NCBI GenBank assembly: GCA_018136815.1
Contig: CM030937.1
Coordinates: 2,524,555 to 2,588,554, forward strand
Length of the DNA: 64,000 nucleotides
Direction of reading: 5' to 3'
DNA from: Isochrysis galbana
Taxonomy: Eukaryota > Haptophyta > Isochrysidales > Isochrysidaceae
Both the position numbers and the translations under genes were made by a program. The notes under the pieces are model-generated. The model saw only the letters and a list, made by a program, of their open reading frames with translations. It did not search any database and had not been told where the DNA came from. Of this stretch, positions 30,982-42,035 are shown piece by piece (position 1 is the first letter of the stretch; the number at the start of each line of letters is the position of its first letter).

Positions 30982-33900
30982 TCACCATGCCGGGCGACGC
31001 GGCCCGCCGTGCAATCGCCTCTCTCCCCCGTGGTCTGCCCCATCTGCCGCATATCGGTAAGACGGCGCTCGCCCGTTGCGATGCGTTTCAGAGGAGGATG
31101 TCGCTTGGTGCTGCCGCCGGGATGGCCCCCGCTCGAAACGAGCTCGCCGGTCCGCGACGCTGTCACCCAAAAGGGCAGACAAACCGCCCGTCGGCGGGCG
31201 ACCGTGCGTCGGCGCGCGGCGAGCATAGATGCTGCCCACGGATGTGTCTGGAGGGGTTGCAAGATGTCCGCCGTTGTCACCGAGTCGCGGTGGGGCATCG
31301 GGAAGCGAAGGGGGGGCGGGGTTGGGGGTTGTTCTACACGCATCGGCCGGTGCAGCGTTACAAGTCGTATCCTCACGTGGGGCAAACGCGGCAGTGGCAG
31401 CGGCTGCGGTGGCCATGACTGGCGGCGGGGGGTCAAACGAAGCTGGTGGGAGGCTCGATGAAGTGTCTTGAATAGGCGCGGAGGTCCGATCATCTGCGAA
31501 ATGCCTCCTGCGAAGCGGGGTCTCCTCGGCTGAAGCCCCGGCGGCCACTCGCGAGAAGCCTCTTTCCCGGGTCCTCGCGATCCGCATGAGCCGGATCGCA
31601 AGAACAGGCGCCAACATCAAGATGAGCGCGAGCGAGCCGAGCAGCAGCGCCAGCGTGGCACTAGATACCTGTCCAGTGCTAGGCGCGGGCGAGCCAAGTG
31701 GCGCATGCGATGGCAGTGCCACGTGTGGCTGAGGGGTAGGAGATATCTCGCTTGGATGTAGTGTAAAAGGCATGGAAGGTCGATGGCTGCCTTCTTCCGA
31801 TCGCGAGCCGCTTTCGGTGGACGAGTATGAGTCGGCCGTCGTCGGCGAGGATGGAGGCGGAGGCAAGGGCGAGTAAGGGGGTGGTGGCCGCGGTGGACTA
31901 GGTGGCGGCGGCAGCGGCGGTGGGGGGGTAGCGGGGGGAGGGATGGCGCATGCACAGCCTCAAATGAGCAGGCCCAGCCCGGAGGGCAGGGACCTTGCCG
32001 GCAGTGAGCGGCTCCCGGAAATTTGACGTAACACAGATGGGAGGAGGAGGTACAACAGCGTTGCTCCCAGCAGTTTGCGGTTGGATCTTCAGCAGGCGAG
32101 CAGTGCGAGCGACCACCGAGGACCCCCGCAGCATCCGCTTGCGGTGGTATGGAGAGCCGTGGACGCGGGGGTGGTGGGTGTGGTGGTGGAGGCGGAGGCA
32201 GGGGCGGAGACGGGGGCGGGGGCGATGGCTGACGGAGTGCGAAAGGCCTCGGAATTTCCTCTTCCGGATCCACCTCCGCTTCCTCCGTGGCAGAGTCGTC
32301 ATTGTCGTGTCCACCGTCAACAGGGCCCGGATCGGGGTCAATCAGGTCTTCCGATTCTCCGATCTCGTCCTCATCACTCACCTCACTTGTGTCGTCCCGC
32401 GATGGGCGGTCGCCACTCCAGATGCCATTGAGCAATCGCATCATAGGTACGTCTTCCGTCTCATGCCGGTCCACGTCCTCGTGCACAAGCTCAAACCCCC
32501 ACTTGGCGTTCCGGTAGGAGCGCCAGATCCATAAGGCGGAGTGGATATGCCCCTGAGATGGTGTTCAGTGGCCGCTTCCCATCGAAGTTGCAGTCACGCG
32601 CAAGCAGACCTCTGGGCGGGCTAGGGGGTGAAGGGAGGAAGGAGCAAGCGGCCTTAGCTGGTAGGGACGCGTACCTGCTCAAACAGCTCAGCGACATCCC
32701 GCACGTAGTCCAGCCGCCCCATTTCGTTCGGGATCGAATGCTTGATGCCCCACTGATTGCAAAACACAGGCACGCGCGCCTCACGGGCTAACTGGAGAGG
32801 ATTACGCAGCAAGAGCCCAGCGAGCCAATCTCGATTGACCGTCACGGACTGCGAGGACCCATTCACACAGAACAAAGGCACCCAGCCACGGAAGGCGACG
32901 CCACATGGATAGTCATCTGGATAGCCTGGATGATTCGGCGAGGGTTGGACATGTCGGCCATTGCCATCGCTGAAGTGACCCGGGGCACGTAGCACGGGGC
33001 ATCAAGAGCAGCGTACCATAGCCGAATGTTGAAGGGTCTGCGGTGATGAAGTCCCATGGATCATAAAAATCGAATGTGTAGATGATGTTGGGCATCTGTT
33101 CGCCCGAGGGTGTGCGCAGAAGCATCGACGAATTGAGATGCCACACCTTCGAGAGAGGCCGGAGCAAATCGTCAAGACAAGAGGATGAAACATAGCTAAA
33201 CATTCAAGCAAGCCCAAGGGCGCCGCTTCTTCCCCAAGAGTACGGTGCTGCTTTGATACCCGTACCGACCCAGACGCCGAGGTGAAGCAAGGGGGCGTGC
33301 ATGGCAAACCACCTTGTAGTATGGGGTCGGCCCAACGACGCAAGGTACTCTCGGGTCAGCCGAGGCTATAGCGGCGCACGCACGCGAATAGAAGTCGACT
33401 ACTGCTGTTTGCGACACCACCTGTGTGGGATTGATTGTGGGAATGAGGTATGTGTGCTCGATTAAGACGGCGGTGGAGTTTTTCTAGATGAGGGTACTGT
33501 GGCCTCCATGTCTTCGTCGGGCCGAAGGGAACGACAGGCTGGTTTTGGCGTACCTTGTTCCTGGGCTCCGACAGGACCTCGTATCCGGCAATGAATGGTA
33601 GTGATAAGAGCGATTTGGCGATATGGTTCCATAGTCTTGCGTAACGCCGAGCAAGAACCATCGAGTGGAAGACGTCTGGAACCTCGGGGTAGCCCTCACC
33701 GGCCGCATAGCGACCCTACAAGTACGGTGGTTGGACACCCCGATGGGAGAAGAGCAACGGCCAGCGCCATGCTGAGAAGTTTGTTAGACATGCAATCTGG
33801 GGCGTTGCGCTCATCTTGCGCATCAAGAGACGGGAGAAGCGGAGACGTCCGCAAGGTGCACAGAGGAGACAAGCGGGCGGGCGCTGCAGAACCTGCTCAC

Positions 33901-34743
33901 CTTTGCGGCAATTATAACCCAGAGACCCGCATCCGTCAGCTGCTTGACGGCCGAACGAAGGGCAGCAAGGCACTTTGGCGAGAAGTAGCCCACCACCTCG
34001 TCATCCACGCAGCAAGGATCAGCTGGCGGGCAGACTGGAGGCGGCGAGCCGTCGGCAGGAGGGGGCACGGGCACAGTGTCATACCAGAAGACGCCCACCA
34101 GACGAACGACGTTGGCGCTCGGTAGCAACTGACGCAAGAGCGCCACGTCGTCGAAGCGCAGGTAGTCAATGTACACGTTGACGCCGTGGAGCTGCACAGT
34201 TTCACCGGTCTCCGAGTCGATCAGTTCGGCACCCACGGCCGAAAGCCGGCGGGGCGGACGCGCGGCTGCAGCTTCCGCCTCAGCCTCCGCCTCCGCGTCC
34301 GCTGCGTTGGCGGCCATGTCCACCGAGTCCTCAGATGAAGCGTACGGGATGTCGACTCGCCAGAACGTCGACTCTCCGGTGCGGCTGCAGAAAGTCTCCG
34401 GCTCGCCCTCCTCGCCCGCGCGGAGAATGCAGCGCTGCTGACGACCGGCGTAATCGAAGGCCATGCATGCTGGGTGCGCCGCGTCGCATTCCGCCTTGCA
34501 TTCGTCCAGGCTCACGCCGAACGAGGGCGGAGAGAGAGCGAGAGGTCCATCGCAGTCGACGACCGAGCCTCCGCCTGAGGCGTATACGTGGTCAATCGAG
34601 TGGGCGGGGAGGCAGAAGGGGCACGAGGCACACTTACAGTAGCGGCAATGACTGTACGCCTCGCGCGCCGCGCACCACCCCGCGCAGCCAGCCACAGACG
34701 TATCATGCGCCAGAGAGGAGCTGCACTCCGCCCCCTCCTCCAT
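30982..34743 (-). CDS. GH5-like membrane-anchored surface glycosidase homologue
   Basis: Exons: 33901-34743, 33554-33715, 33313-33420, 33017-33146, 32675-32925, then 32552 down to 30982, with GT-AG introns. A PAN/apple-like Cys region near the N-terminus (CKAECDAAHPACMAFDYAG) precedes a GH5 barrel: LHGVNVYIDYLRFDD, TDAGLWVIIAAK, GYEVLSEPR (acid/base Glu), VVGPTPYYK, YTFDFYDPWDF, VFCNQWG and LWIWRSYRNAKWGFE. After an acidic stretch and poly-Pro there is a six-Cys module (CWEQRCCTSSSHLCYVK), then a membrane helix (ATLALLLGSLALILMLAPVL) and a long cytosolic tail. Gln stands where the GH5 nucleophile Glu is expected. A frame change lies in a G/C run near 31920-31940, probably a homopolymer indel. 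Likely a wall-binding protein at the cell surface. Confidence 0.82.
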
Positions 34744-35170
34744 CGCGCGCGCCCGCCGCCTCGGGAGCCAGGGAAGCTCTCCCCAAAAAAACTACTTGCC
34801 ATCTCTTGTTCTATAAAAAGAAGGTTGTCCACCTATTTGAGAGATACAGGATATGGTATCTGGGCAACGGGCCAGATATGTACAGCCGTATCTACCGTGT
34901 CTGGGGCGCCGACTGGCGACTGGCGCCCGTGCCCCCTATCCCGTATCTACCGTATCTAGATATCTAGAAGAATGTGTGTGAGCATGTGACATGTGAGCAT
35001 CTCTCATCTCTCTCTCCATCTTTGTCTCTGTCTCTCCGCCATGTGCCATGTGGTATCAAGCTCGCGCTTGATCGTGGGGCAAGTCTCAGCGGGGCTAGGG
35101 CATGGAGTGAAGAGAAGTCTTGAGAGAGGGGGGGAAAGGGCGCGCTACATCGCGACGACGGCCCATAGAC
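34744..35170. other. intergenic, no gene seen
   Basis: Contains short repeats of ccgtatctaccgtatctag near 34940-34965. No supported gene. Confidence 0.45.
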
Positions 35171-35174
35171 GGCC

Positions 35175-36215
35175 CACAAGTGTTGTATTCCTGCCCATCT
35201 GAAGGCTGTAGGCATGAATATTCGTGTAAGGTGCGCGCTCACAATTACAATTGAACAGTTCCCCGTGTTGCCGCTGACGCACAAGGCACACAGATTCGGA
35301 TTCCCCATGGTCTCAAGTCCAGGTTTGCAGATTTTGGTCTCGAAATTTGCGATTCGAATTTTGTTTTGCTGTTACTTACTATAATTGTTGGCTCGTTTAA
35401 GGTAATAAACCGGCATGACTTCGACTTCTCGTTCTGCAGTCGCTCTGCGAGACTCTCTCTCTCTCTCTCTCTCCGTCCGCCTCTCCTCGGCCGACGGCAG
35501 GAAGATTCGTCCAAAACATTCTCCGGTCCCAAGATATCTCGTGGGGGGTCTCTCCGCGCTCCGCGAGGGAAAGGACGCGATCTCGCTCCGAGATTGGCCT
35601 CGCACCCTCCCACGCTGCCCCGCCGTGCCCTCGGTCCCTCGCCCCCCCCCCGCGGCAGGTTCTTTCCCTCGGCGTGCCGTCCGTCGCCTCCGGCCCTCTT
35701 CTCTTACCTTCTCTCGATGTCATCAAATGTTCCATGAACGAGATCTGCCCTCGTCGTGTCGGCCTCCCCTCTGTCGCATGTCTGCGCGTTGCTGAGTTGC
35801 CCTGGTGCCGACGCCTGGCCGTCCGTCCAGGTGTGGTTAGTTTTCGCCCCGTTTGGTTTAGTTTGTGTGGCTGTGTCCTCGAGCTTTTTGTAGCAACTTC
35901 GTCGAGGCCCACCGTGTTCCCAAGCGACAAGCGAGTCCCCCCGAGTTCCCGAGTCTATACCCCGAGTCAACGAGTCAATACAAGTCAAGCACGCGCCTGA
36001 GCCACCCCCAGTCGCCTGCCACCACCTCCCACAAGCCTCCTCCCGCACTTCCGCGCCCTCCGTGCGTCATGCGTCGTGCGTCGATCACCATGCCCGTAGT
36101 CACCCCCGTGGAAAGCTCCATGAGCTCCCCACAAGAACCGCGTTCCGCGCTAGCTGCCGGCTGCCGGCGCGCCCTCGCAGGCAATCTCCAAGGGTGAGAT
36201 CAGCCTTGCTCTGAC
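35175..36215 (-). repeat. dispersed module R5, long copy
   Basis: On the minus strand the two ends match 8690-8960. Between them lies about 780 bp absent from that copy, whose distal part matches 1250-1400. Within the extra part a minus frame of 177 residues (35397-35930) is open, rich in Arg, Thr and Gly, with no recognised domain. Confidence 0.75.
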
Positions 36216-36766
36216 AACAAGACACCACGCCACATCACTCACTCTCACTCACCAACAAGAAAACTCCGAAAACTGACGCCACATCGCACATCGCACAAAC
36301 AAACCAATGAAACAAATAAGGACAAACGAACAAATGCGGCGTGCAATGCGGTGGGGCTTCGAGGCAACTCATTGCTCATTGGCAAAAAAAAATCACTCAC
36401 TATTTCTCACACACTGCTAAACATTGCACATTGATAGAAGCACCGCATCCGCCTAGAGTGTATAAAATATACCCCCTGGATGCGATGCGACACCGGGGGC
36501 AGTCAAAAATTCAGCCCCACCCGCATGTTAGTAGTTATAAATCAGTGTTTGACCGCCCTACATCCTACATCTACATAATACATAATCATATTATTATTAT
36601 TTAATATTTCATGCTTTAAATATAAATAAAACTAAAACTTCGCACACCAGTGCCAGTGCAGTGCTCCCATCACATTCGGTCACCCTCTTGAAAGTTTGGG
36701 GCATCAGACGCGCGCGGTCGCTTGTGGTTTGCGGAACCTCATGGTGCCTTTCAACCCGCTAGTGTT
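36216..36766. other. AT-rich intergenic region
   Basis: Low-GC sequence with short ACAAAC and TATAAA-rich stretches, and an imperfect inverted repeat (gcatccgcc ... ggatgc) near 36445-36485. No gene supported. Confidence 0.5.
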
Positions 36767-36782
36767 GTACGTAGAAGTTGAA

Positions 36783-37543
36783 CAACTAAGTTTATACTTG
36801 GTTGCCCCATGGGGGGGCACGAGCCCCCCCCCTCTCTCCACTCCTCCCCTGCCATGGGGGAGGAACCACTCATCCTCCTGGCACGCCTGATGGCTTGCCA
36901 GGAGGCCACTGCCCTGCTGACCCACTCTCTCCCTGGCAGGCGTGCCTGCCTCGCGCGTCCTGGCTTGTCGTGGCCAGCCCATCGCTCCAACCCCTCCTCC
37001 CCCCCTGGTCGACAGGCAGACAGGTGCAGAGTGGGGGCCCCAGAGGCCCAGGAGCGCCAGCGAGGGAGAGGCAGGGGAGGCCAGGGCCCAGCCCCAGCCT
37101 CCTCTGCCCCCTGAGCTGGCCTCCAGGAGCCTCCAGGGGCCGCCAGAGGGCAGCTGCAGGCCTGCCGCAGGCGCGCCATCGCGCGTGCCGCAGGAGAGGG
37201 GAGAGAGAGCGCGGAGAAGGGGGTGGGCGGAGCGAGAGCTCCGCTCACCGGAAAATAGGTAAGTCCCGCACCTGTTTACAGGATAAGTCGGGACAGAGTC
37301 GGCCGCCCACTCGGAGACACAGGAGGAAGGGGAGGAAAGATCACCGGGGGGGGGCGCGGGCCACCGGACCATATCTAAGCCCTTCACCCCTATCCCCCTA
37401 GTAGTGCACGGGGGGAGCCGCCTTATGGCGGGGGGAGAAGGGCCGGGGGAGTGGGGGTGTAGAAAGTATGCTACGTGCTACGTGTAGTAGGTGGCGGTTC
37501 CATTCGCCGCGAGTGCGGTAAGAATATTAGAAGGTTTTTTTTT
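36783..37543 (+). mobile_element. R1 retroposon, full length
   Basis: 761 bp flanked by an exact 16-bp target-site duplication (gtacgtagaagttgaa) at 36767-36782 and 37544-37559. It starts caactaagtttatacttggt and ends in oligo(T) of about 9. Internal landmarks are ccccatggggggg, the gtcccgcacctg...caggataagtcgggac hairpin just after aataggtaagt, and gtagtgcacggggggagccg. It carries no long conserved ORF and no recognisable tRNA A/B boxes. Confidence 0.95.
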
Positions 37544-37559
37544 GTACGTAGAAGTTGAA

Positions 37560-37853
37560 GTTGGAGTGCGGAGTGGGAGTGGTCTGTGGTCGTGGTCTCT
37601 CGGCGGGGGTACCACCTTAGAAATTGTAGTCTTGTAGAAGATCTTGTTGGCTAGCATCCCTAGCCACGTACACCGGGCGAGCCATGCGCCAACCGCGCAC
37701 ACCCCCATCGCGGGGTAGGGGCTCCGTTGCCGATGAGGCACGGTCCCTCAGCACTAGGATTAAACGAGGACAACAAGAAAACTCTGACTCTGACAATAGG
37801 GCTCTAAAGTAAAGAAGTAAAGTATACCCACCGGAAGGCACTGGCGTGTGGCG
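37560..37853. other. upstream region of NSUN2-like gene
   Basis: About 290 bp with ggagtggtctgtggtcgtgg-type sequence; no motif is assigned. Confidence 0.35.
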
Positions 37854-38900
37854 ATGAAGAGCAGCAAGCAGAGGCGCCGCTCCCGCCCGTGCGAGAGGAG
37901 GGCAAAGAAGCTGGCGGCAGCGGCGAGGCGGAGGGAGCGGCCGGCGCTGAGCGGTCCTCCTGCGGCTGCGCCAGACATTGAACACTCCACGTCCGCCTTC
38001 GAGGCCTACTACGCGCAGCAGGCGATCGTGCCACCGCAGACGGCCGAGTGGAGCGACTTCTGCGATGCGCTGCACAGGCCGCTGCCCGTCGCACTCAGGT
38101 GGAATCAGAGCGGCGGAGCCAATGACATCGTCGCTGAGTGGCGCGCACGAGGGGCGTGGCTGCTCGAGAGCGGTGAGGCCCAAGAGCTTGGCTGGTGCGA
38201 CGGCTGGCAGCTCAGGTATGACCGGAAGGCGCTGGCAGACCGCGTGACGCCACAGACGCAACGGGCTCACCGCTGGCTGAGTGGCGCCGTGTCGGCTGGA
38301 GCTGCACAGCGGCAGGAGACGGTGTCGATGATCCCAGCGGCGCTGCTGCAAGTGCAGCCTCATCACGCCTGCCTCGACATGTGCGCGAGCCCAGGCTCGA
38401 AGACGACGCAGGTGCTTGAGGCACTGCACGCCCTTACGAAGACTGATCGGATGCACAGCGGCAACTCGAGCTTACCAGCCGCCTCGGCTTGTCAAGCGTC
38501 GGTGTCCGAGCCGCGCAAGTCCAAACTTACTCCGCCTCATGATGACACCGACAGAGTCACTGGTTGTTTGGTGGCCAATGATTTTCGTGCTCGCCGTGCA
38601 TATACGCTTTGCAGGCGTTGTGATGCTGTCGGGGTTGGGTGTGCGAGCCTTCTCGTGACTGTCCATCCAGCGCAGCATCTCCCACCACCACCATCGGGCC
38701 GGTTATATGATAGGATTGTATGCGATGTTCCCTGCACCGGCGACGGGGCCATCCGCAAGGTGCCTGATGTATGGAGATACTGGTAAGCAGCCACGCCATC
38801 TTCGTGCCTTTCTCTCGCCACTCCATTGTTTCCCAAGAATATGCGTCACCTTTTCGACGTTCGCGCGGATCCAATTCTTCCTCAGGCAGCCGCACCTCGG
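37854..38900 (+). CDS. NSUN2: NSUN2-type tRNA cytosine-5 methyltransferase, 5' part
   Basis: Exon 1 runs from the ATG at 37854 to 38782. A basic N-terminus (KQRRRSRPCERRAKK) is typical of nucleolar or nuclear location. The RsmB/Nop2/Sun methyltransferase core follows: ETVSMIPAALLQ, motif I LDMCASPGSKTTQ, LVANDFRARRAYTL and motif IV YDRIVCDVPCTGDGAIRK, then DVWRYW. A GT donor at 38783 and an acceptor at 38885 would continue with exon 2 (38886 onward) reading WQPHLG, as in NSUN2 before the lost catalytic Cys motif VI. Exon 2 is cut by the assembly gap after 15 bases. The product would methylate C5 of cytosine in tRNA and possibly other RNAs. Confidence 0.88.
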
Positions 38901-39000
38901 NNNNNNNNNNNNNNNNNNNNNNNNNNNNNNNNNNNNNNNNNNNNNNNNNNNNNNNNNNNNNNNNNNNNNNNNNNNNNNNNNNNNNNNNNNNNNNNNNNNN
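38901..39000. other. assembly gap (100 N)
   Basis: The gap interrupts the second exon of the NSUN2-like gene on the left and the C-terminal coding region of a minus-strand gene on the right. True missing sequence is probably longer than 100 bp, or the join is wrong. Confidence 1.
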
Positions 39001-39842
39001 CAGTTGCGCGCGCCTCGGCCGCTGCCATGATCGGTACCGCTTGGACACCGCGCCGTTCGAGGATGAGTCGTTGTAGTACTCGAAGGAGCCCTAGGGAACG
39101 GGCCTGGTACAAGGTGAGCACCAGCACCACTATCACTCCGATCATGATGACAACACGAGGCTCGGCCGCCTCCACAGGGAGAATCGAACTCTTCCCGGCA
39201 AAGTCGCTCTGAACCTTGCCGTGGGCGTGAGCGTGTCCCCCTCCGGATGGAGCCTCACTACCCTGCAGGACTCCGTTCTCTCCAACGCGAATGATGGGCG
39301 GAGGAGGTGGTGTTGGCGGAGCGTGCAGCAGGGGCGGGGGCGGCGGGCTAGGCGGAGGTGGCGGTCGAGGCATCGGTGGCGAAGGCGGCGGCGGCGGATG
39401 GGGCGAAGGCGGCGGCGAAGGCGGCGGCGACTGCAACAAGCCGCAGCTGAAGCTCAGCTGAGATGGCCTCTCCCCACGTATCGCACACCCAAAAGATTCG
39501 CAGCAGATCCATGGCTGCTGTATCAGCGAGAAGGTGATAGTCGTCTCAGTGAAACCGACTACGCGCACATTTTGACATGCGTGCGGACCCAGCCCAATAT
39601 CGGGCGTTTTGAAATCGATAGTCACTGTCTTTTCGATGTCCCACCCATCCACGAACACCTCCATGTAGAAACCGCCCATCCATGTATCTTTCGCCAGAGT
39701 GGTCGGGTCCTCGATCCGCTCCGTGTTTAGCTCGGCGCATCCCCTGGCGGCCTCTGAGAAGACGTGCCTATGCGATGGAGCATCGGGTGTAGGGTGAGGG
39801 TTGTGTGGTGGGGAGGTGGCAGGGCGAAGAAGAGTGCCCAGC
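39001..39842 (-). CDS. CBM2-like, proline-rich, single-pass surface protein (3' part)
   Basis: The open frame from about 39842 to the gap has, in order, a carbohydrate-binding-like segment (DTWMGGFYMEVFVDGWDIEK, VTIDFKTP, later CCESFGCAIRG and LSFSCG), a poly-Pro/Ser linker, a His-Ala stretch and a membrane helix (VVIMIGVIVVLVLTLYQA) with a basic cytosolic tail. The W-GGF pattern and the paired Cys suggest a CBM2-like cellulose-binding module; this is by motif only. The architecture parallels the GH5-like gene 5 kb away. The 5' exons are not resolved and the C-terminus is lost in the gap. Confidence 0.65.
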
Positions 39843-39873
39843 TAGCTGCGCCGATAGCCCTCCGCAAAGCGCC

Positions 39874-39999
39874 TCACTTCTTGTGGACGGGCACATCGAC
39901 GAGTGCCGGCCCAGAGTGCTCATTATTCCACTCCAGGTCCATCCGCCGCGCCGTGTGCTCGGCGTCGCCTAGCAGGCGCGAGAGCGGCAAGGGCGCCAT
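39874..39999 (-). CDS. possible small ORF or terminal exon
   Basis: ATG at 39999, 41 residues (MAPLPLSRLLGDAEHTARRM, ending VDVPVHKK, stop). Composition is protein-like and the frame is open about 60 bp further upstream without Met, so it may be the last exon of a gene whose other exons I cannot place. No family recognised. Confidence 0.35.
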   Translation of the reverse strand: MAPLPLSRLLGDAEHTARRMDLEWNNEHSGPALVDVPVHKK

Positions 40000-40759
40000 C
40001 GTCTGCACGCCGTCGGATCCTGGCAGGCGCTGCCAGAGAGAGAAAAGGAGCGTCTTTTGTCCTTTTCTCGTCTACTCCTACTGCTACAGCAAGTAAATAC
40101 CACTTGCTCTAGTATACTCCTAGAAGAGCTCTACTCGACATTCGCACAAGCTACTGGAGCTAGGAGAGCTACTCCGCCTACCAATGGCCAATGGGAATGT
40201 CACCCGGTAAAATACATTGTAATGTTATCTTTCGATGTCGATGTAACCACTCTACACACGTCTGCATTTCGGTAGGGCGTTAGGGCTCCTCCATCCTCCA
40301 TCCTCCATCCGGGTGTTGATGTTGTATGTCGTTGTGTGTTGTGTGTGATATGTGTTGATGGTGATGGATAATGGATAACGGATAATTGTAATTTAATTGT
40401 TATTAAACTCCCCTACTCCTAAGCCTAAGGCTAAGTTAGGCTCAGACTAAGATGCTAAGGCACACGCACACGCCACACGCCGCACCGCCTAAAACATAAA
40501 ACTGGGCGGTTGGGGTTGGGGTGTTGGGGTTGGGGTGGGATATAGCTATCCGGGATTGCGACGATTGGGATGGGAGAGAGCGAAAGCCAGATAGAAGAAT
40601 CCAGATCCAGATGCGAGATGCCCTCGCGCGGTGTTAACTGTCAACGTCGTATGATAATATTAACGCGCATTACAATTACGGATTACGGATTACGCATTGC
40701 TGTGCTGAACTATTAATTAAACTAAGGCAGTGAACAACCGCGAGTCGGGCTTAGTTAAA
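40000..40759. other. AT-rich intergenic region
   Basis: Contains ggttggggttggggtgttgg at about 40509-40540 and many short direct repeats (gataatggataacggataa). No supported gene. Confidence 0.5.
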
Positions 40760-41101
40760 CTAGACCTCCAGTGACGCGGTTGAAGCGGAAGCGGACTCGT
40801 CGGGCTGGGATGAGTGCGAAACAACCGCGAGTGCCTTGGCACGGGTAGCTCGAGCTCGAGCTCGCATGGCCTCGCCGAAGTCGATTGCCTCCTTCCTCTT
40901 CTTGCTCTCGAACGCAGCGACATCTTGCTCGATGCCCGCCAGGTTGGTGAGAGGCTCCCAACTGTCGTCCTTCTCATCGTACCCCTTCCACCTGATGAGG
41001 TAGTGGGATAGACCATCGACGAGCTTGCGGGCCACGATGAAGTCCACCTCGTACGTCTCCTCGTCGTCCGCCATCGCCGCTCGCCCTTTGCGCTTGCCCA
41101 T
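40760..41101 (-). CDS. chromodomain protein, HP1-like
   Basis: The ATG at 41101 (MGKRKGRAAMADDEETYEVD) gives about 113 residues in one exon. The chromodomain spans residues 17-65: TYEVDFIVARKL, YLIRWKGYDEKDDSWEP, then an alpha helix. Aromatic cage positions (Tyr at the start, Trp of IRWKGY and Trp of SWEP) are all present, so binding of methylated histone H3 lysine tails is likely. The remaining 45 residues are Arg/Ala/Ser-rich with no chromoshadow domain, unlike full-length HP1. An upstream Met at 41164 would add a low-complexity leader. Confidence 0.88.
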   Translation of the reverse strand: MGKRKGRAAMADDEETYEVDFIVARKLVDGLSHYLIRWKGYDEKDDSWEPLTNLAGIEQDVAAFESKKRKEAIDFGEAMRARARATRAKALAVVSHSSQPDESASASTASLEV

Positions 41102-41164
41102 GATGGTAGCCGACTGCCCCCCGCGCGCGGGGGGGGAGGAAGCGCCGCCCCCTTGTCTCTCCAC

Positions 41165-42035
41165 CCTGCGGCCTGCGGATCCCGAGGCGCCTAGACCTTT
41201 TTTTAGTACGGCACCAACCTACCTGTTAACGTGTTAACAGTGTTAACATGTTAACATGCACCTGTTCCTCCACTAAAACTATCTATCTACCTAGGTAGCT
41301 GTTGTCCATTACCACTATCTATCTATGTAGCTGTGATCCACTACCACCTTCAAACATGTTTGGTCTCGCCGGTGGGTGTTCACAGCCTCATATTAAACCC
41401 CAACGAACAGCACAGGCTGTCGCGAAGCATTGGAGCATTGGCATTGGGCATCCCAATCCGGCTGAGCAGCTGCTCACATTTCGCATTTCGCAGTTTGCGA
41501 CAGTCGGACGGCCCGCAGGCCCGCATAGCAGCACGCACCAGGCACCATGCCCCTTCGCCGCGTTGTGGGCTGCTTGCTGCCCTCTTGCACACGAGCTTGG
41601 GCTTGCCGCTTGCTGCTTGCTGCTTGCTGCCCCCGACCGCGACCCCCGACTCCGAGCTCTCTCCGCACTCCGCACCCTCTACCCTCTACCTCTACCCTCT
41701 ACCTCTACCCTCTACCTCTACCTCTACCTCCCCACAACTCTGCTTCGCCGGCGCAACGACCTCGAGCCGATACAGCTTAATGGGTGACGAGGCATTCATA
41801 AGTATTTCCTACCGCCTACAAGTATTTCCTACCGCCTACTAAGTTGTAGAGATATAGAAGGAAGGGTGTTACGTTCATCGACGTTTCGACATGTTTTTTA
41901 CTTATTCCTATTCACCTTACACCTGAGGAGGGAGGAGGGAGGAGGGGGGCTGTTTCGCGAGTCCGGCGTGAAACCGCTAACTGTGCGTCTTCGGGGCCCC
42001 CACCAGAGCACATAGCGGACACCTGCACAGTTGTT
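41165..42035. other. intergenic with microsatellites
   Basis: Contains gttaac repeats at 41225-41260, actatctatcta repeats at 41277-41330, ttgctgcttgctgct at 41612-41635 and (ctctac)n at 41680-41732. No gene supported. Confidence 0.6.

Noticed and set aside
36802-37401. Frames of 100-227 codons within the R1 copies
   Set aside because: Frames open differently in each R1 copy and the sequence keeps nucleotide rather than codon conservation, so R1 is treated as non-coding.
40505-40545. ggttggggttggggtgttgg tract as an interstitial telomere
   Set aside because: It is too short and irregular, with no match to a TTAGGG- or TTTAGGG-type array.
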